A stretch of DNA of 64,000 nt, taken from contig JAYKKM010000121.1 of the NCBI GenBank assembly GCA_035772405.1, positions 2,456,501 through 2,520,500 on the forward strand, written 5' to 3'. The DNA comes from Chrysogorgia sp. JL179-B06. Taxonomy: Eukaryota; Cnidaria; Anthozoa; Scleralcyonacea; Chrysogorgiidae. This document shows, in pieces, positions 34,236 to 45,700 of this stretch. The notes beneath the pieces were generated by a model that ran no database searches, was not told the DNA's origin, and was given only the letters and a program-made list of their open reading frames with translations. The position numbers were made by a program, and so were the translations under genes. The first letter of the stretch is position 1, and every line of letters begins with the position of its first letter.

Positions 34236-35570
34236 AAGATGGTTCTCTTTGTATTTTTTATTAATACTGCGTAACCGCTAGGAAAGTCAAAATATGCCTT
34301 ATATATAAACCGGTGTACAAATCCACAAAAATTGCTAACCACAAAAAGTATAATTGACTTTCAAACCAAGCAAAGGTGTTTGCACCACAACTCCGTCACT
34401 AATATCCTCGAGTATCCTCTCCCCGGAAAGTCCATAAAATGACCAATATAAAGCCATTTAACTAAAGATAACATATTTCATTTCTGGATTTAACATCTCC
34501 ACGCCGGTGTTTTAAGTGATAATATGTACAGTGATGTATTTTTAAAATTATCATACACTTGCACCCACATGATTTAACGAGTATATAAAATTGAAGATAT
34601 GAATTTTTGCGTCTCTTTGCGCTCATTCTGCAAATGTTTCGTGCAGCATTTCAAGATAAAATTGATAACATCCCTCAGCCTCAACAGTTTAATCAAGGCC
34701 CGCGCAGCGAGATCCAATTACATGAGTATTCGGGGCAAAACGCATTACGAGGGAATCGAACTCTCAGCAGGAAAGGTTTCCTGATCTGACCAAGATAATG
34801 CAAATAAAAAATAGGGTCATGGCTAGATGGTACACTCGCAGTTGAGGTGACCATGAGGTACTAGGTCTGAGTCGTCTTCTGGACGATCCTTTTATTAGTT
34901 AAGGTTAGTGTTAGAAAACCCATTTAAACCCCCATTTAGCAGTTCCATGATGTATTTCATCACACAGGCATGTCCGATCGTAACAATCTCTCATTTCATC
35001 CAACTTCTCGCGGATATTAAAAAAGATTGTCCGGAAGACGACTTAGACCTACTGCCACGACCGTTACGTAGGCAACGCTGTGCATGTCGAGTCTGTTCCC
35101 TTATAGTCCCCACTCAGTCGCTCCCATCCCTTGCTGTCCTGTCATGCTCAACTAAAAGCTGCCGTTTGGAAAGAGGAGGCTATAAAAGGTTTGTGTCCTA
35201 AAATCCTACAGATGATTCCCTGGGTAGAAGAATAACAATGGACAGACTACATCACAGTTTTAGAGCATTTATATTCATGCTTTGGAAGGTCTAGTGGAAC
35301 GTAAACGAAAACCCAAGCTCTTTTTTCCTCAGAAAAGTCTAACTCGAACTGAAACCGAACATTTTGGATATGGCCAAATTTCGCCTCTTCCACACGAGGA
35401 AGTAACCCGGCAACCCCCCGGTTTACGTTTAGCAGTTTTATGTGAGACGTGATCATGGGAAATAAAATCCCGGTTGCAACATTTTGCTTTCCTTGACAAA
35501 CGTGTTCTGTGCTTGGTTATTTATTATGTGAATTATGCTTGAAAGTAGAGGAGCAACGAAAAATTATCGT
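34236..35570. other. No gene supported
   Basis: Frames of up to 97 codons (34908-35201) contain no domain that I recognise and no clear splice context. No repeat structure stands out. Confidence 0.45.
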
Positions 35571-35584
35571 ATCATATGGTATTT

Positions 35585-37287
35585 TTAATGCCAAACATTT
35601 CCACACCGAATTCCAATTGTCGCATGGCAAAGTCATGGCCGCGTTTACAAAGAGCTAACTTCCCTTGCAGTACATCTTTTTGTGTAGAATCCATGGCGTA
35701 TTTACCCTGTTAAAAAGAAAAAATGCAAAAATACAACGTAGTTTAGCAATTGTACATGTACAGCGAGTCACCCCCAATAAATATTTGTACATATAGCTCA
35801 GGTATTACCAAAAAATCATACTACAGTATGTTTAATGTAAATACCGACAAACGTTTAAAAGTTTGGGAGAACTCGAGAATGGATACTGTAGGTTTTTTCG
35901 AGATAAGAGCTCAACGAAATTAGAATTAAAATAGAAAACTTGTTTTCGTGCGACGTCGTTTTCATGTTTGTGTAGGCCTATCTACCAGCTAATCAGAGCG
36001 CATGTACGAATTAATTTGTTTCATAATCTCGTTTGTCAGTCATTCTGACAGCTCGTAAGTAAAGTAGTATTGAATGGAAAAATAAGGTTATATTATACCT
36101 AATTTGTTATCAAGGTTATCTAAATGAACGAAACAAAATAACCATGATGGTGGCAACACATATAGAGACTTTATAACACCATTTCATAACAGATAAGAAA
36201 TGTCCAATACGAAAAAATGTTATTGACAAGACTCACCGTTGTTAAGCTTAACCAACAGTTCAGTCTCACTTTCTTTGAGTCGTAGGATGGTCTTTTTATA
36301 AAAGACTAAGAAGTTCTTCATCTCCATCTCTAGAATAGAATTTTCTTCTTCATGTCGCATGCATTCATTCTGTTGTTCGGCTACTTTCTTTTTAATACGA
36401 ATCGGGTAACCTATAGAATGTAACCTATTTTTATTTACCTATTCTTTTTTAAGTCAGCAGGTCATTAATGATCTATAGCCAGCTGACGATTTAAAGAAAT
36501 ACAAAATAAAATCTAAACAGACGAAAACCATCAAAACCCAAGTAAAAAAAAACAAGTAAAAAAAAGACAAAAGGGTTATGAAAACAAACGTTTCAGCCTC
36601 TTTAGTACCTGCATATTTAGATATACTTGACAAGACTTTAAATAGACAATAAATAATAGTGACTCGTCCACAATCCACGAGAAAATAATATATTGGACGT
36701 CGTCGACGTTCACGCAGGCACTTGGTTTGATGCTATTGTAATTCTCTACAGTATCTTTCAAGTTTGTCTTTGTAGATATCTTAGATCGCACGACGTCTCT
36801 GCTTAGATGAATCTAAAACATAGTTTAAGTTTAAATAGCAGGTATATACAATATGTTGTAAAGAAGAAAAATATAAAAATTCGAATGAAAAGGATAAAAA
36901 GCACGTGAGAAGAACGAAAGAAAAATAATTAATGCAGTTATTAAATGTTATTGATTTAGACTTGCCAGCTTGTTCACATTGGCAGCCAGCTGAGCTATTT
37001 CAAAGTGGGCAGTCTGCATGTTGCGCTGCAACATCGGTACAACCTTCTCTCTTAAAGATGTTTTGCCGCTATCCAAAATAGTTGACCAGTTGTCACCATT
37101 CTTCTCCTTCAAATTACCAACCAGGACTGCCAAGTCACGAGATGCGACTTTCTTATGGTACGCTGGAAAAAGCTTAATAGCGTTAACCAGTAATGGATTG
37201 CGCGAGTTTGAATCGAGATAGAAAGAGTTGACTATGAATGCTTCCTCATCTTCAGACAAAGTAAATCTTGATTTCCGATTCAATTCT
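35585..37287 (-). CDS. Unrecognised minus-strand exons (coiled-coil-like)
   Basis: Three candidate exons. The first (about 37287-36951, acceptor atatag) reads NRKSRFTLSEDEEAFIVNSF, then RNPLLVNAIKLFPAYHKKV and ends NVNKLASLNQ with a TAA. The second (about 36411-36233, acceptor tatag, donor cg/gtgagt) reads YPIRIKKKVAEQQNECM and a heptad-like EEENSILEMEMKNFLVFY. The third (about 35706-35585, acceptor taacag) reads KYAMDSTQKDVLQGKLALCK and ends MFGIKNTI. The second-to-third junction would be out of phase, and the first exon ends in a stop, so they may be alternative or decayed exons. A further open stretch lies at 36800-36620. No family is recognised. Confidence 0.4.
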
Positions 37288-37439
37288 TCTATATGTCGAT
37301 ATAAGTATGTACAACATTATAAATATATAAATATAAACATCGCTGTCGCATTTATCGTAGTGAATGATAATGATGGAATAGAAGATAACTATGCCATTAT
37401 CATTTACCATGAGAAATGCGTTTCCGAAAGCGTTATTCT

Positions 37440-37760
37440 TTAATAATAATAACCTACAGTAATTTCATATAGCGCACATATCCTAACAAGTCGAAGGCGC
37501 TTTACAATTGTACATACTCACTCAACGTCGGGGCTTTTCTGTAGCCGTTTAGATATATAGTATAGCATAATACTTGATGTACCTAATATTTAACCTAGAC
37601 TATTTATCTTTACAATAACTGAGTTATTACTTTAATCTTTATCCTAACCCACTCTATCAACTTTTTCAGTGGGAGGAAACCGGAGTGCCCGGAGAAAACC
37701 CACGACTTTCGGCAGAGACAATTACAACAGTGTGACTGCCAACCGTTTTATTCAGCTTAC
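37440..37760. repeat. Dispersed repeat with GCGCTTTACA motif
   Basis: The phrases tttcatatagcgcacatatc and ggcgctttacaattgtacat, then gggaggaaaccggagtgccc and ggagaaaacccacg, are widespread dispersed-repeat phrases in marine invertebrate DNA as I recall them. A related copy is at 46487-46870 (ttatatagcagtcacaaggt, aagcgctttacaac). Confidence 0.5.
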
Positions 37761-37929
37761 CAAATTTAAATATATACAATCCTGCATACCTGAAGATACC
37801 TCTTTGCCAATATCGCAGGCATTCACGTAATCTTCCACTTATTGCACACTAGGGCATGCTCGGTCAGCAATTCTTCCTTCGTTGTAGAAACTTTGATGGC
37901 AGCCTATATTAAAGTGCCTATGATGCGAA

Positions 37930-38330
37930 AATTAAGTTTGCCTGATTTGAAAGGGACACCTTTTGAGGTTTTTCGTTTCGTTTCATCGTTCGAGATATTT
38001 CAGTTTGTATAATATGCAAATGACAATGATGTGACGTACACGTGCATAATGAGTTATCAGAGAAGGTTATTTATCTTTGCTAATATAAAACCAGATTTAA
38101 TTTGAATGAAGCATGTGCGTGAGTATTTCCAAAAACACGGAACTTGTAGAATTTCAAGTGATTTTGTGTGATGATAACAAACTTTAAGATATATAACCTA
38201 CTCCGATAAGTTATGCATGTGTATGTCACACCATTGTCATTTGCATATAATACAAACTGAAATATCTCAATAATGAAGCAAGGAAACGAAAAACTACAAA
38301 AGATGTTACTCTGTCATTTTGTGATTATTA
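37930..38330. mobile_element. Foldback MITE
   Basis: The arm around 37985-38045 (gagatatttcagtttgtata, atgcaaatgacaatg) is complementary to 38215-38275 (cattgtcatttgcat, acaaactgaaatatctc). The complementarity is patchy further out (ccttttgaggtttttcg / gaaaaactacaaaagatg). Confidence 0.7.
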
Positions 38331-40654
38331 ATTATTAATTATTAAGTGATTATTAATAATATTAAAAGACAATACATTTTGTTTTTGGCAATCACATTGT
38401 TGATGATGATGAATTTCACAACTGCACTGTTTCAAGGTAACAAGACCATTTATCCTACAATACACTACAGCACCTTGACAATTTGCTTTGATAAAGCAGT
38501 TTTGGCGCTTAGTGGATCTATGGTAATCTGCATAAAGTGTGCAATTCCATACAAACTGATTGTATTTTCACTCGATCAATACACCCAGCTCTTACTGCAA
38601 TACTTTCTTCACCTGTAAGTTTTCGTACCTTGGGTTTGCTAAGGGCCAATAGATTAACATCTAATTTTACAGCCCTTTTTGTTTCAGCCTTCGTAAATAC
38701 AAGCCTCTGCAAGACATCGTTGACTAAATGACTTTCTTCCACATTTTGCTTCATGAACATTGGCATGCTCCTCATAATAGCATATGTATGACATACCTGG
38801 TCAGGTATATATTGTGTTCCCTGAATCATTTGCTTTAAATTTGAATTACTTTCAAAAATGAAAGTTGAAACTGCCCAGAATGGACCACACATTTGTGTGC
38901 TTTTGGCTAGATGGGATAACTGGTGGACATTAAAAGTACAATTGCCAACTCCATAAAGTTCTTCCATCTTCACAATAAAGTAATTCAGTACAGTTTTCAC
39001 TTTAATTAGCTCAACAGGAGTAATGCTAGTGCCAAGCAGCTTTTGCAGACTCCACACAAACAAAAAGTAGTGGTTTAAGAAAGCTGCTGGAAGGAGATCT
39101 TGTAACAGTATCAGTGAATAATATAGCACAAAGGTTTTATATTCATTACCTTTCCAGTGCTCTCGTGTACTAAGTGATCGTGGCAACCGTCTAATCTCCT
39201 TTGGGACAACAACCCCCTTCAGCATGTCATCATACTTGTTTTGTCTAGCAGGCTGCCCAATGTACCAAGGACTTCGATGGTTTACACTCTCAAACCAGAG
39301 TGACGTAAGTTGGCGTGCAACACCTAGTAGTGCACAATGTAAAAAATCTGGTACAAAACCATTAACTAAATTAAAGTGGGTTACACAGGAAAGGATACTT
39401 GGCCCCTCCTTTATGCCAAATTGTGGAGTTCTCTTCTCCAATGCCTGTACTGCATCTACTTCCATTCCATGGTGGGTTCGTTCTTCATGGAACTCGTCAA
39501 AAGGATATGCTCGGGCATGGCCGTTACCACGGGCTACCTGTGTTCCTAAAATAAAAATTTTGACCAATTATGTGTCTACTGTAAATATGTTGGTTGAGGG
39601 TTGATGTACTGTGTTGGTAATGGAAACAAATGTCTCTTAAGGACATGTTTTCAACAGTTGATGAGTTGATCCAAGCAGGGTCCTACAAATTGAATTAAGC
39701 TTTCACATACCAGGATGGAGACACCAATCACAACCATACATTCCGTTGAACTGCTTAGTGTTTCTCACTTTGGGTCTTGCAGGAGCATCGGCCGTGCAAA
39801 TCGGAGCAAAAACCCTCACACGCTGATCATTAAAGAGAAATCCTGAAATAGAAAAAGTGTTGATTTGTAATGACTGATGTGGCAAATGGCAATAGAAGAG
39901 TTGCCGGTAATAAAATACAGCTATTCAGTTCCTTATTCTAACCAACTTTTTTAGATCAACTTTGCTGAATTTGATTGGTTTTTGATCAACCAATAGCAAA
40001 TAGGATTATAAATCATCCACTCTTTAAAAATGTCATTAATAGTGTTTGATTAAGCATCACATTGTTATGTGAATAAATGGCACTTTTTAATATTTTTGCT
40101 CTCAGATGTATTGCTTAATCAGTACCTAACAACAGGAGGTGCTTAAATGAGTAAATACTATCAGTACTGTATTTACTATAATTATACCTTCAGTAGACAG
40201 CTGTTCCATTTCTTCAACAAATGGTTGCAGTAAAATAGTCATGTCAACTTTACAATCTGAAAACCACAAGGCAAGCATGAGGATGTTGGTTTTCCTTGTA
40301 TCAGTGGGTAACTCCAACACAGTACACTGAATAGGCCAAAGATTCTGACTAGAGGACCTAAACATAATAACAATTACACTTCAGTTATACAAATATATAA
40401 TATGCTATTGCAACAATAAAATTATAGTAATTTTTAGTCTGGCATTAAAAACTATCTACCTTATATTAGTGTAAATTGACAAGTTTCTATCACACTCCTC
40501 GATTTTCATTTTCACCGCTGATAGAAACCTCTGGGATAAATGTGTGATTTTGAAAGAATATTTACATTTTTTTAATAAAAAAATGTGAAATAAAAGTTAT
40601 TTCTTGGGTTATAAACTTGTAAATTAATACTTAAACAATTAGACAACTCGCCCT

Positions 40655-40712
40655 TGTTTTCTATGAGCAATAGTCAACTCGGCTACACCTCGTTGACTAT
40701 CTCCTCATAGAA
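40655..40712. repeat. Short hairpin in the first intron of the EnSpm gene
   Basis: gttttctatgagcaatagtc and gactatctcctcatagaaaac form a stem of about 24 bp around a 13-base loop. Confidence 0.65.
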
Positions 40713-41454
40713 AACGCGGGCTCATTATTTAATTTAAAATATATCAAGTTCAACCCATTCCTGCCTAGATGGCCTTGTCTAATTATGTTAATCTAACTTA
40801 CACCAGATGATTTTACTTTCCAAGAGGCCGAGGCCATATAAGCAGGGATATTTTAATACAGTAGAAGCTAAACAATTAATACTGTCAGTAACATGTAATA
40901 TTTAATATGTCTGGAATAAGCTATACTTACTTAAATACTGGAACACCATCAATATTCCATAGTAGTGATATATCATTCGGTCCATAGCCATGAACATCTT
41001 TAAGATGCTTGTATATTTCCCAATCAATGGCATCTGTAAGGGAAGTATTGACTTGCTCTGTTCGGTTCAAGAGTAAATCGGCAATGGCATCATCTTGGAG
41101 CATTAATTCCAATTGTGACTGTACTTTCCAGTAGGAAAAATACCATTTTTTGTTCTTTGCAGTGTCTATGGATTTTAGTTCATGACATGAGCACAGTTTA
41201 TCTGCATCGCATGTATCAATTGGCCCAAAGTAAAATGTACAGTCTCCACAAAAGTAATGGCGAGTAAAAGTTTTGTGACTGAACTTCTTATAAAATAAAT
41301 ATTTTGTTTCAGGAACAACATTGGGTAGATGCATATTCATAATTGTCAAAAAATCATCCAATGCTTGATTTGTGAGTTGATGTTTCAAAATGAATGACAT
41401 CAAAAGTAGAAGCTATTGATTACGTGACAGGTCTGCACCACTATATATAGGATC

Positions 41455-41800
41455 ACTTCCACCATTAATAATACCAAAATCCTGCTCATCATCAACATCA
41501 TCGCCACTATCATCACCATCATCGTCACCACTACCATCATCACCACTGCCATGATCACCACCATCATCATCATCACCACCATCGTCACCAATGCCATGAT
41601 CACCACCGTCATCACTGCCGTGATGATCACCACTACCGTGATCGTCATCACCACTACCATCGTCACCACTGCCATGATCACCACCATCATCGTCACCACT
41701 GCCATGATCACCACCATCATCATCACCACTGCCGTGATCATCATCACCACTACCATCGTCACCACCGCCGTGATCATCATTGACATCATCATCATCAGAA
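41455..41800 (-). repeat. (GAT/GGT/CAT)n tract encoding Asp/Gly/His repeats
   Basis: An imperfect ATCACCACC-type repeat. On minus, in the transposase frame, it gives GDDDHGSGDDDGGDHGSGDD-like sequence over about 110 residues. All six frames are largely open over it, so other frames here should be ignored. Confidence 0.85.
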
Positions 41801-42141
41801 CTACCACCCCAATCATCATCATTACTATCACCAATTTCACTTGATGTACTAGTATTACATGTACTAGGAATATCACTGGAACTGAGTCCAGTTTTACAAG
41901 ATTCTACATCACTGTCACTTTCAACCATAGAGTCATTCTGCATATTTCCACCTTCATCATTGTAGGAATAGCCTGCATTATCACTTTTTGTTGTTAACAC
42001 ACATTCAACATCATGGCAAACATGGCTGTTCTGGTGAGCACTAGGCCAGACTTTGTCTGTACATTCATTTCTCCAAAGTGTTGTCCTGGGTATGACCATC
42101 CTTTCCTCCCTTAAGTATTCCTTGTACCTTCTTTTTGACAT

Positions 42142-42739
42142 TCTGCAGACTAGCTGTTACATATAAGTGATTTAAACCCTGAAATAGACCAAATTGTAGA
42201 GGTTTAATGTCTTATAATATAATATAGCTTCTGAAATGTAGCACAAATGTTTCGAAAATGTTTGTAATTATTTGAAACCCTCAGTCATACAGTTACATAC
42301 TGACTGTAAACATACACAAATATTTATACGGAACCTTACCTTCAAATATAAACTATGTTTAGCCTTGGGTAGAGATAATTAGTTGCCAATGTAAGTACAC
42401 CAATTTCCAAATCAATTTCCCTGTGTTTCCCTGTATCCAAGTGAAACTTTGTGAGTGGTCAGAATTGACAAACATGAAACACGAGATCGCACTTTCCTGG
42501 TAGTAGTCCGCAAGCCTCACGAGTTTCGAGTGCTCGGTTTCAGTTGTTATGTCACGATTTACGAACAAGTAACGAGCGTGAACGGATGCATACGACACCT
42601 TCCATATATGGACACTGTCGGAGCTAAGCGTCATCATGTGACTACAAGTAACAACATGTGACAGAGTTCTGTCTTTTGAGTTTTGGCGGCTGGTGGCAGT
42701 GGATTCTTTTATATAACGTGATATAAACCTTTTAGAAAC
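42142..42739. promoter_or_regulatory. Intergenic gap between divergent genes
   Basis: About 600 bp separate the start of the minus-strand EnSpm gene (42141) from the plus-strand BEN gene (42740). It could be a bidirectional promoter region. No TATA box or other specific element is clear, so this rests only on the gene layout. Confidence 0.3.
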
Positions 42740-45700
42740 ATGGCATTCGCTTTAGTAAATTTTTACGAAGAGGAAGTGTGGGATGTTATCAATAGTTCAG
42801 ACATCATACTTGGGGATACAGATGAATTAAAGAAAGGCCTGAAGACGTTAGTTCGATGGAGAGATATCAAGACTAAAGGGAAGGGAAAGATAACTAATGT
42901 CCCAGCTGAAATTATAAAGATATCAGGTTAGTAATTGAAAATCTTATATTGGTATATTTCTATTTATGTTGTGGTAAAATACTTGTTTGTAACAAGGCGA
43001 ACAAAGCAGCAATCCTAATTGCATCATAACATCATAAATTTGAAAACCATGCCATCAAATTGCCACCAAGGTTCACAACTAAACAATGTAAAAATCTACA
43101 AATGCATGCGAGAATCGTAATAAAAATGTTTTAAAAACTCGTTAAGCTGTATATGACTTCCATCTTCCATTGGATGGCCAGGATTTTTGTAGATTACTAT
43201 TTGATATTGCCTGAGTGCTGGTTTGTGTGTGGCTGTGTCAATATTTTGTTATTTAGATCAGATGTAACTGGATGTTTAATTCTTATTAAAATGACACACT
43301 TTATAATTTGACTTTATCTTAATACTACATTTTTATCCTATCTACATAGATGATAAAAAATGCTTATTACAACTGCTGAAAGAAGATCCAGAAGACAATG
43401 TAGCTGGCATAGAAGGAAAAGGCTGTCGAAAAGGCATTTTAAATTCAAAGTATGTGAATGAAAGTGACACTGAAGAAGAGCCTGAACTGGTATGTATGGG
43501 CATTACAATTGTGATACCATTGCATGTTTGAACTCATAGCTAAAGCTAAGCCTTTTCTTATTTATCTGAGAGAGTGGTGTTTCTTTGGCATGAAAGAAAA
43601 CAGTGTCCCACTATATTATCTACAGGATTTGTCAACATTGGCATAGTATATATATTGTAGTTAAGGAATAAAAATGGCTGCCTGTGTTTGTGTAGCCTGA
43701 TTTGAAACGTTTGCAGAAAGCGAAATTATCATATACTCACTCATTCAATGATTCCAACTATTTTCATCAGGTATATTGGGCGGTATATATCGGTATTTTT
43801 AGTTATTCATGATATTTAGTTGATACCGGTTTGGTGTTATTGGTTCTGACACATGCGGCTAAATGCAGGAATTGCTCCGACCTGTCATTGGACGATAAAA
43901 ATAGTAACAGCAGTGTCAATGGTGTAGAATTACCGCTCTTTACATATTTATCTATATCTTGATAGACCAACGAACACAAGGAAACCTATCGCTTGTATTT
44001 AATAAATAAATAAAGAAAGAATGGTTGTCTTGAACTCATATGTTATGAAATATTTTCGCACGATTTATATTACTGGGAGATTGAAGACATATGAATTCAA
44101 CACACAATCGAGAATCAGAAATATATTTTAATGCCACAAACAACAAGAATGTATGCTTAAAGCTATTCCGTACTTGAGTGCTGAATAAACTTTTACTTTC
44201 AAAAAGCTTTGAAGAACCAAAACAAATAAAACAATCATTTTTGGTGAGACCGCGTGGCCGTGGGTTGCTAGTCCAGCGGATCAATTGGTAGCGAACACTG
44301 TTAGATTCAGCGCTCATAGCGTGGAAGGCACTAGATATAATCAATCTATTTGCAAGTAAAAGTTTATGCAGCTCTCATACGGAATAGCTTTAAGCATACA
44401 TTCTTGTTGTTTGTGGCATTAACATATATTTCTGATTCTCGATCGTGTGTTGAATATTCATATGTCTTCAATCTCCCGGTAATATAAATCGTGCGAAAAT
44501 ATTTCATAACATATGAGTTCAAGACAACCATTCTTTCTTTATTTATTAAATACAAGCGATCGGTTTCCTTGTATTCGTTGGTCTATCAAGATATAGATAA
44601 ATATGTAAACAGCGGATAGATAGAGCAGTAATTCTACACCATTGACACTGCTGTTATTATTTTTATCGTCCAATGACAGGTCGGAGCAATTCCTGCATTT
44701 AGCTGCATGTGTTCTGACGCTATACCGGTATACTGTTGTTACGGTATACCATAAGATAAACCAGTATTACTATCATCAGTTTATCTTAGACTTTTTATTT
44801 AAACTGCAAGAAAAGTTCACAAATCAGAAACAAACACAATGTGTGTGTGTGTGCACGGAATAATATATAGATTTGATTTTAACTTTTAAACAATCGCTAA
44901 GATGGATAATGTTCTGTCGCGACGATTGTGGTTTGTGGTTCTGTTTAATCACTGCGATCACCGAATTCATTTTTTTACTTTTGAGTGGTGATCATATAGA
45001 TTTATTCATCTAATTTTTAGATCATTTAACAAAAACTCCACTCCCGATAACTTGAATTTTCCATTTTTCCTTGAATGTTTGGGTTATTGGGTGTCAACTG
45101 TGCTTACTGTAGATCACACATTCACTAAAAAATTGTAACGGTATACTGGTATACCATGGTGATTATTATACCATATTGAAATTCCCATACCACCCAACTC
45201 TAGTGATATAAACAGCAAGGTGTTATTAGCAGGAATCCCTCCGGCTTCTGATTGGCAGATAAATTTGCTAGTGGCATAAATTATTGCTGGCAAAATTATG
45301 AATATTTTTAAAATAATTATTGGGAATCTGCAATGAATTTCTTAACCTATAAAAGAAGTATAAATGCATTTTGTAAAGACTGGAATACAAATTTTTGCTG
45401 GCGATAATTTATGCCACTATACGTCTGCAGAAGTGCTAAATTTATTTGCCAATCAGAAGCCGGAGGGAGTCCTGCTAACACTGCCTTGTATATAAACACA
45501 GGGCATCCATTTTCTATTCATTTTACAAAATAAGATTAATAAATGTGCCATGACAATGGTTACAACATACTGTATCATCATCATATATCCCCTTGTAGAA
45601 ACAATGCAAGTATTGATGCAATTTATTTTGTATTTTGCTTATTAAGCAAAACAACAAAAGTCAAAAGATTGAAAATCTCATCGAAGAAAAAGGAAGAGGC

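Larger units (their letters stand above)
38350..42141 (-). pseudogene. EnSpm/CACTA-type Tnp2-like transposase, four exons
   Basis: Exons 42141-40931, 40357-40188, 39842-39711 and 39545 downward join in phase at all three junctions. Exon 1 has a long Asp/Gly/His-rich tract, then LTNQALDDFLTIMN and a Cys-rich segment (CGDCTFYFG, CDADKLCSC). Exon 2 reads NLWPIQCTVLELP and PFVEEMEQLSTE. Exon 3 reads RNTKQFNGMYGCDWCLHPG. Exon 4 reads HHGMEVDAVQAL, PDFLHCALLGVARQL and FNVHQLSHLAKSTQMCGPFW. This order and these motifs match the Tnp2/DUF4218-type transposases of animal EnSpm elements. Two lesions are seen. An in-frame TAG at 41413-41415 follows DLSRNQ, and a frameshift lies near 38575, after which the other frame continues the usual C-terminus (NQFVWNCTLYADYHRSTKR) to about 38350. 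TIRs were not located. Confidence 0.8.

Noticed and set aside
34740..34790. Reverse-strand B-box-like phrase (gagttcgattccctc)
   Set aside because: No matching A box or acceptor stem seen.
41551..41844. Plus-strand frame rich in Ile/Thr and a minus frame rich in Val/Met opposite the EnSpm gene
   Set aside because: Shadow frames of the ATCACC repeat; the transposase frame explains the region.
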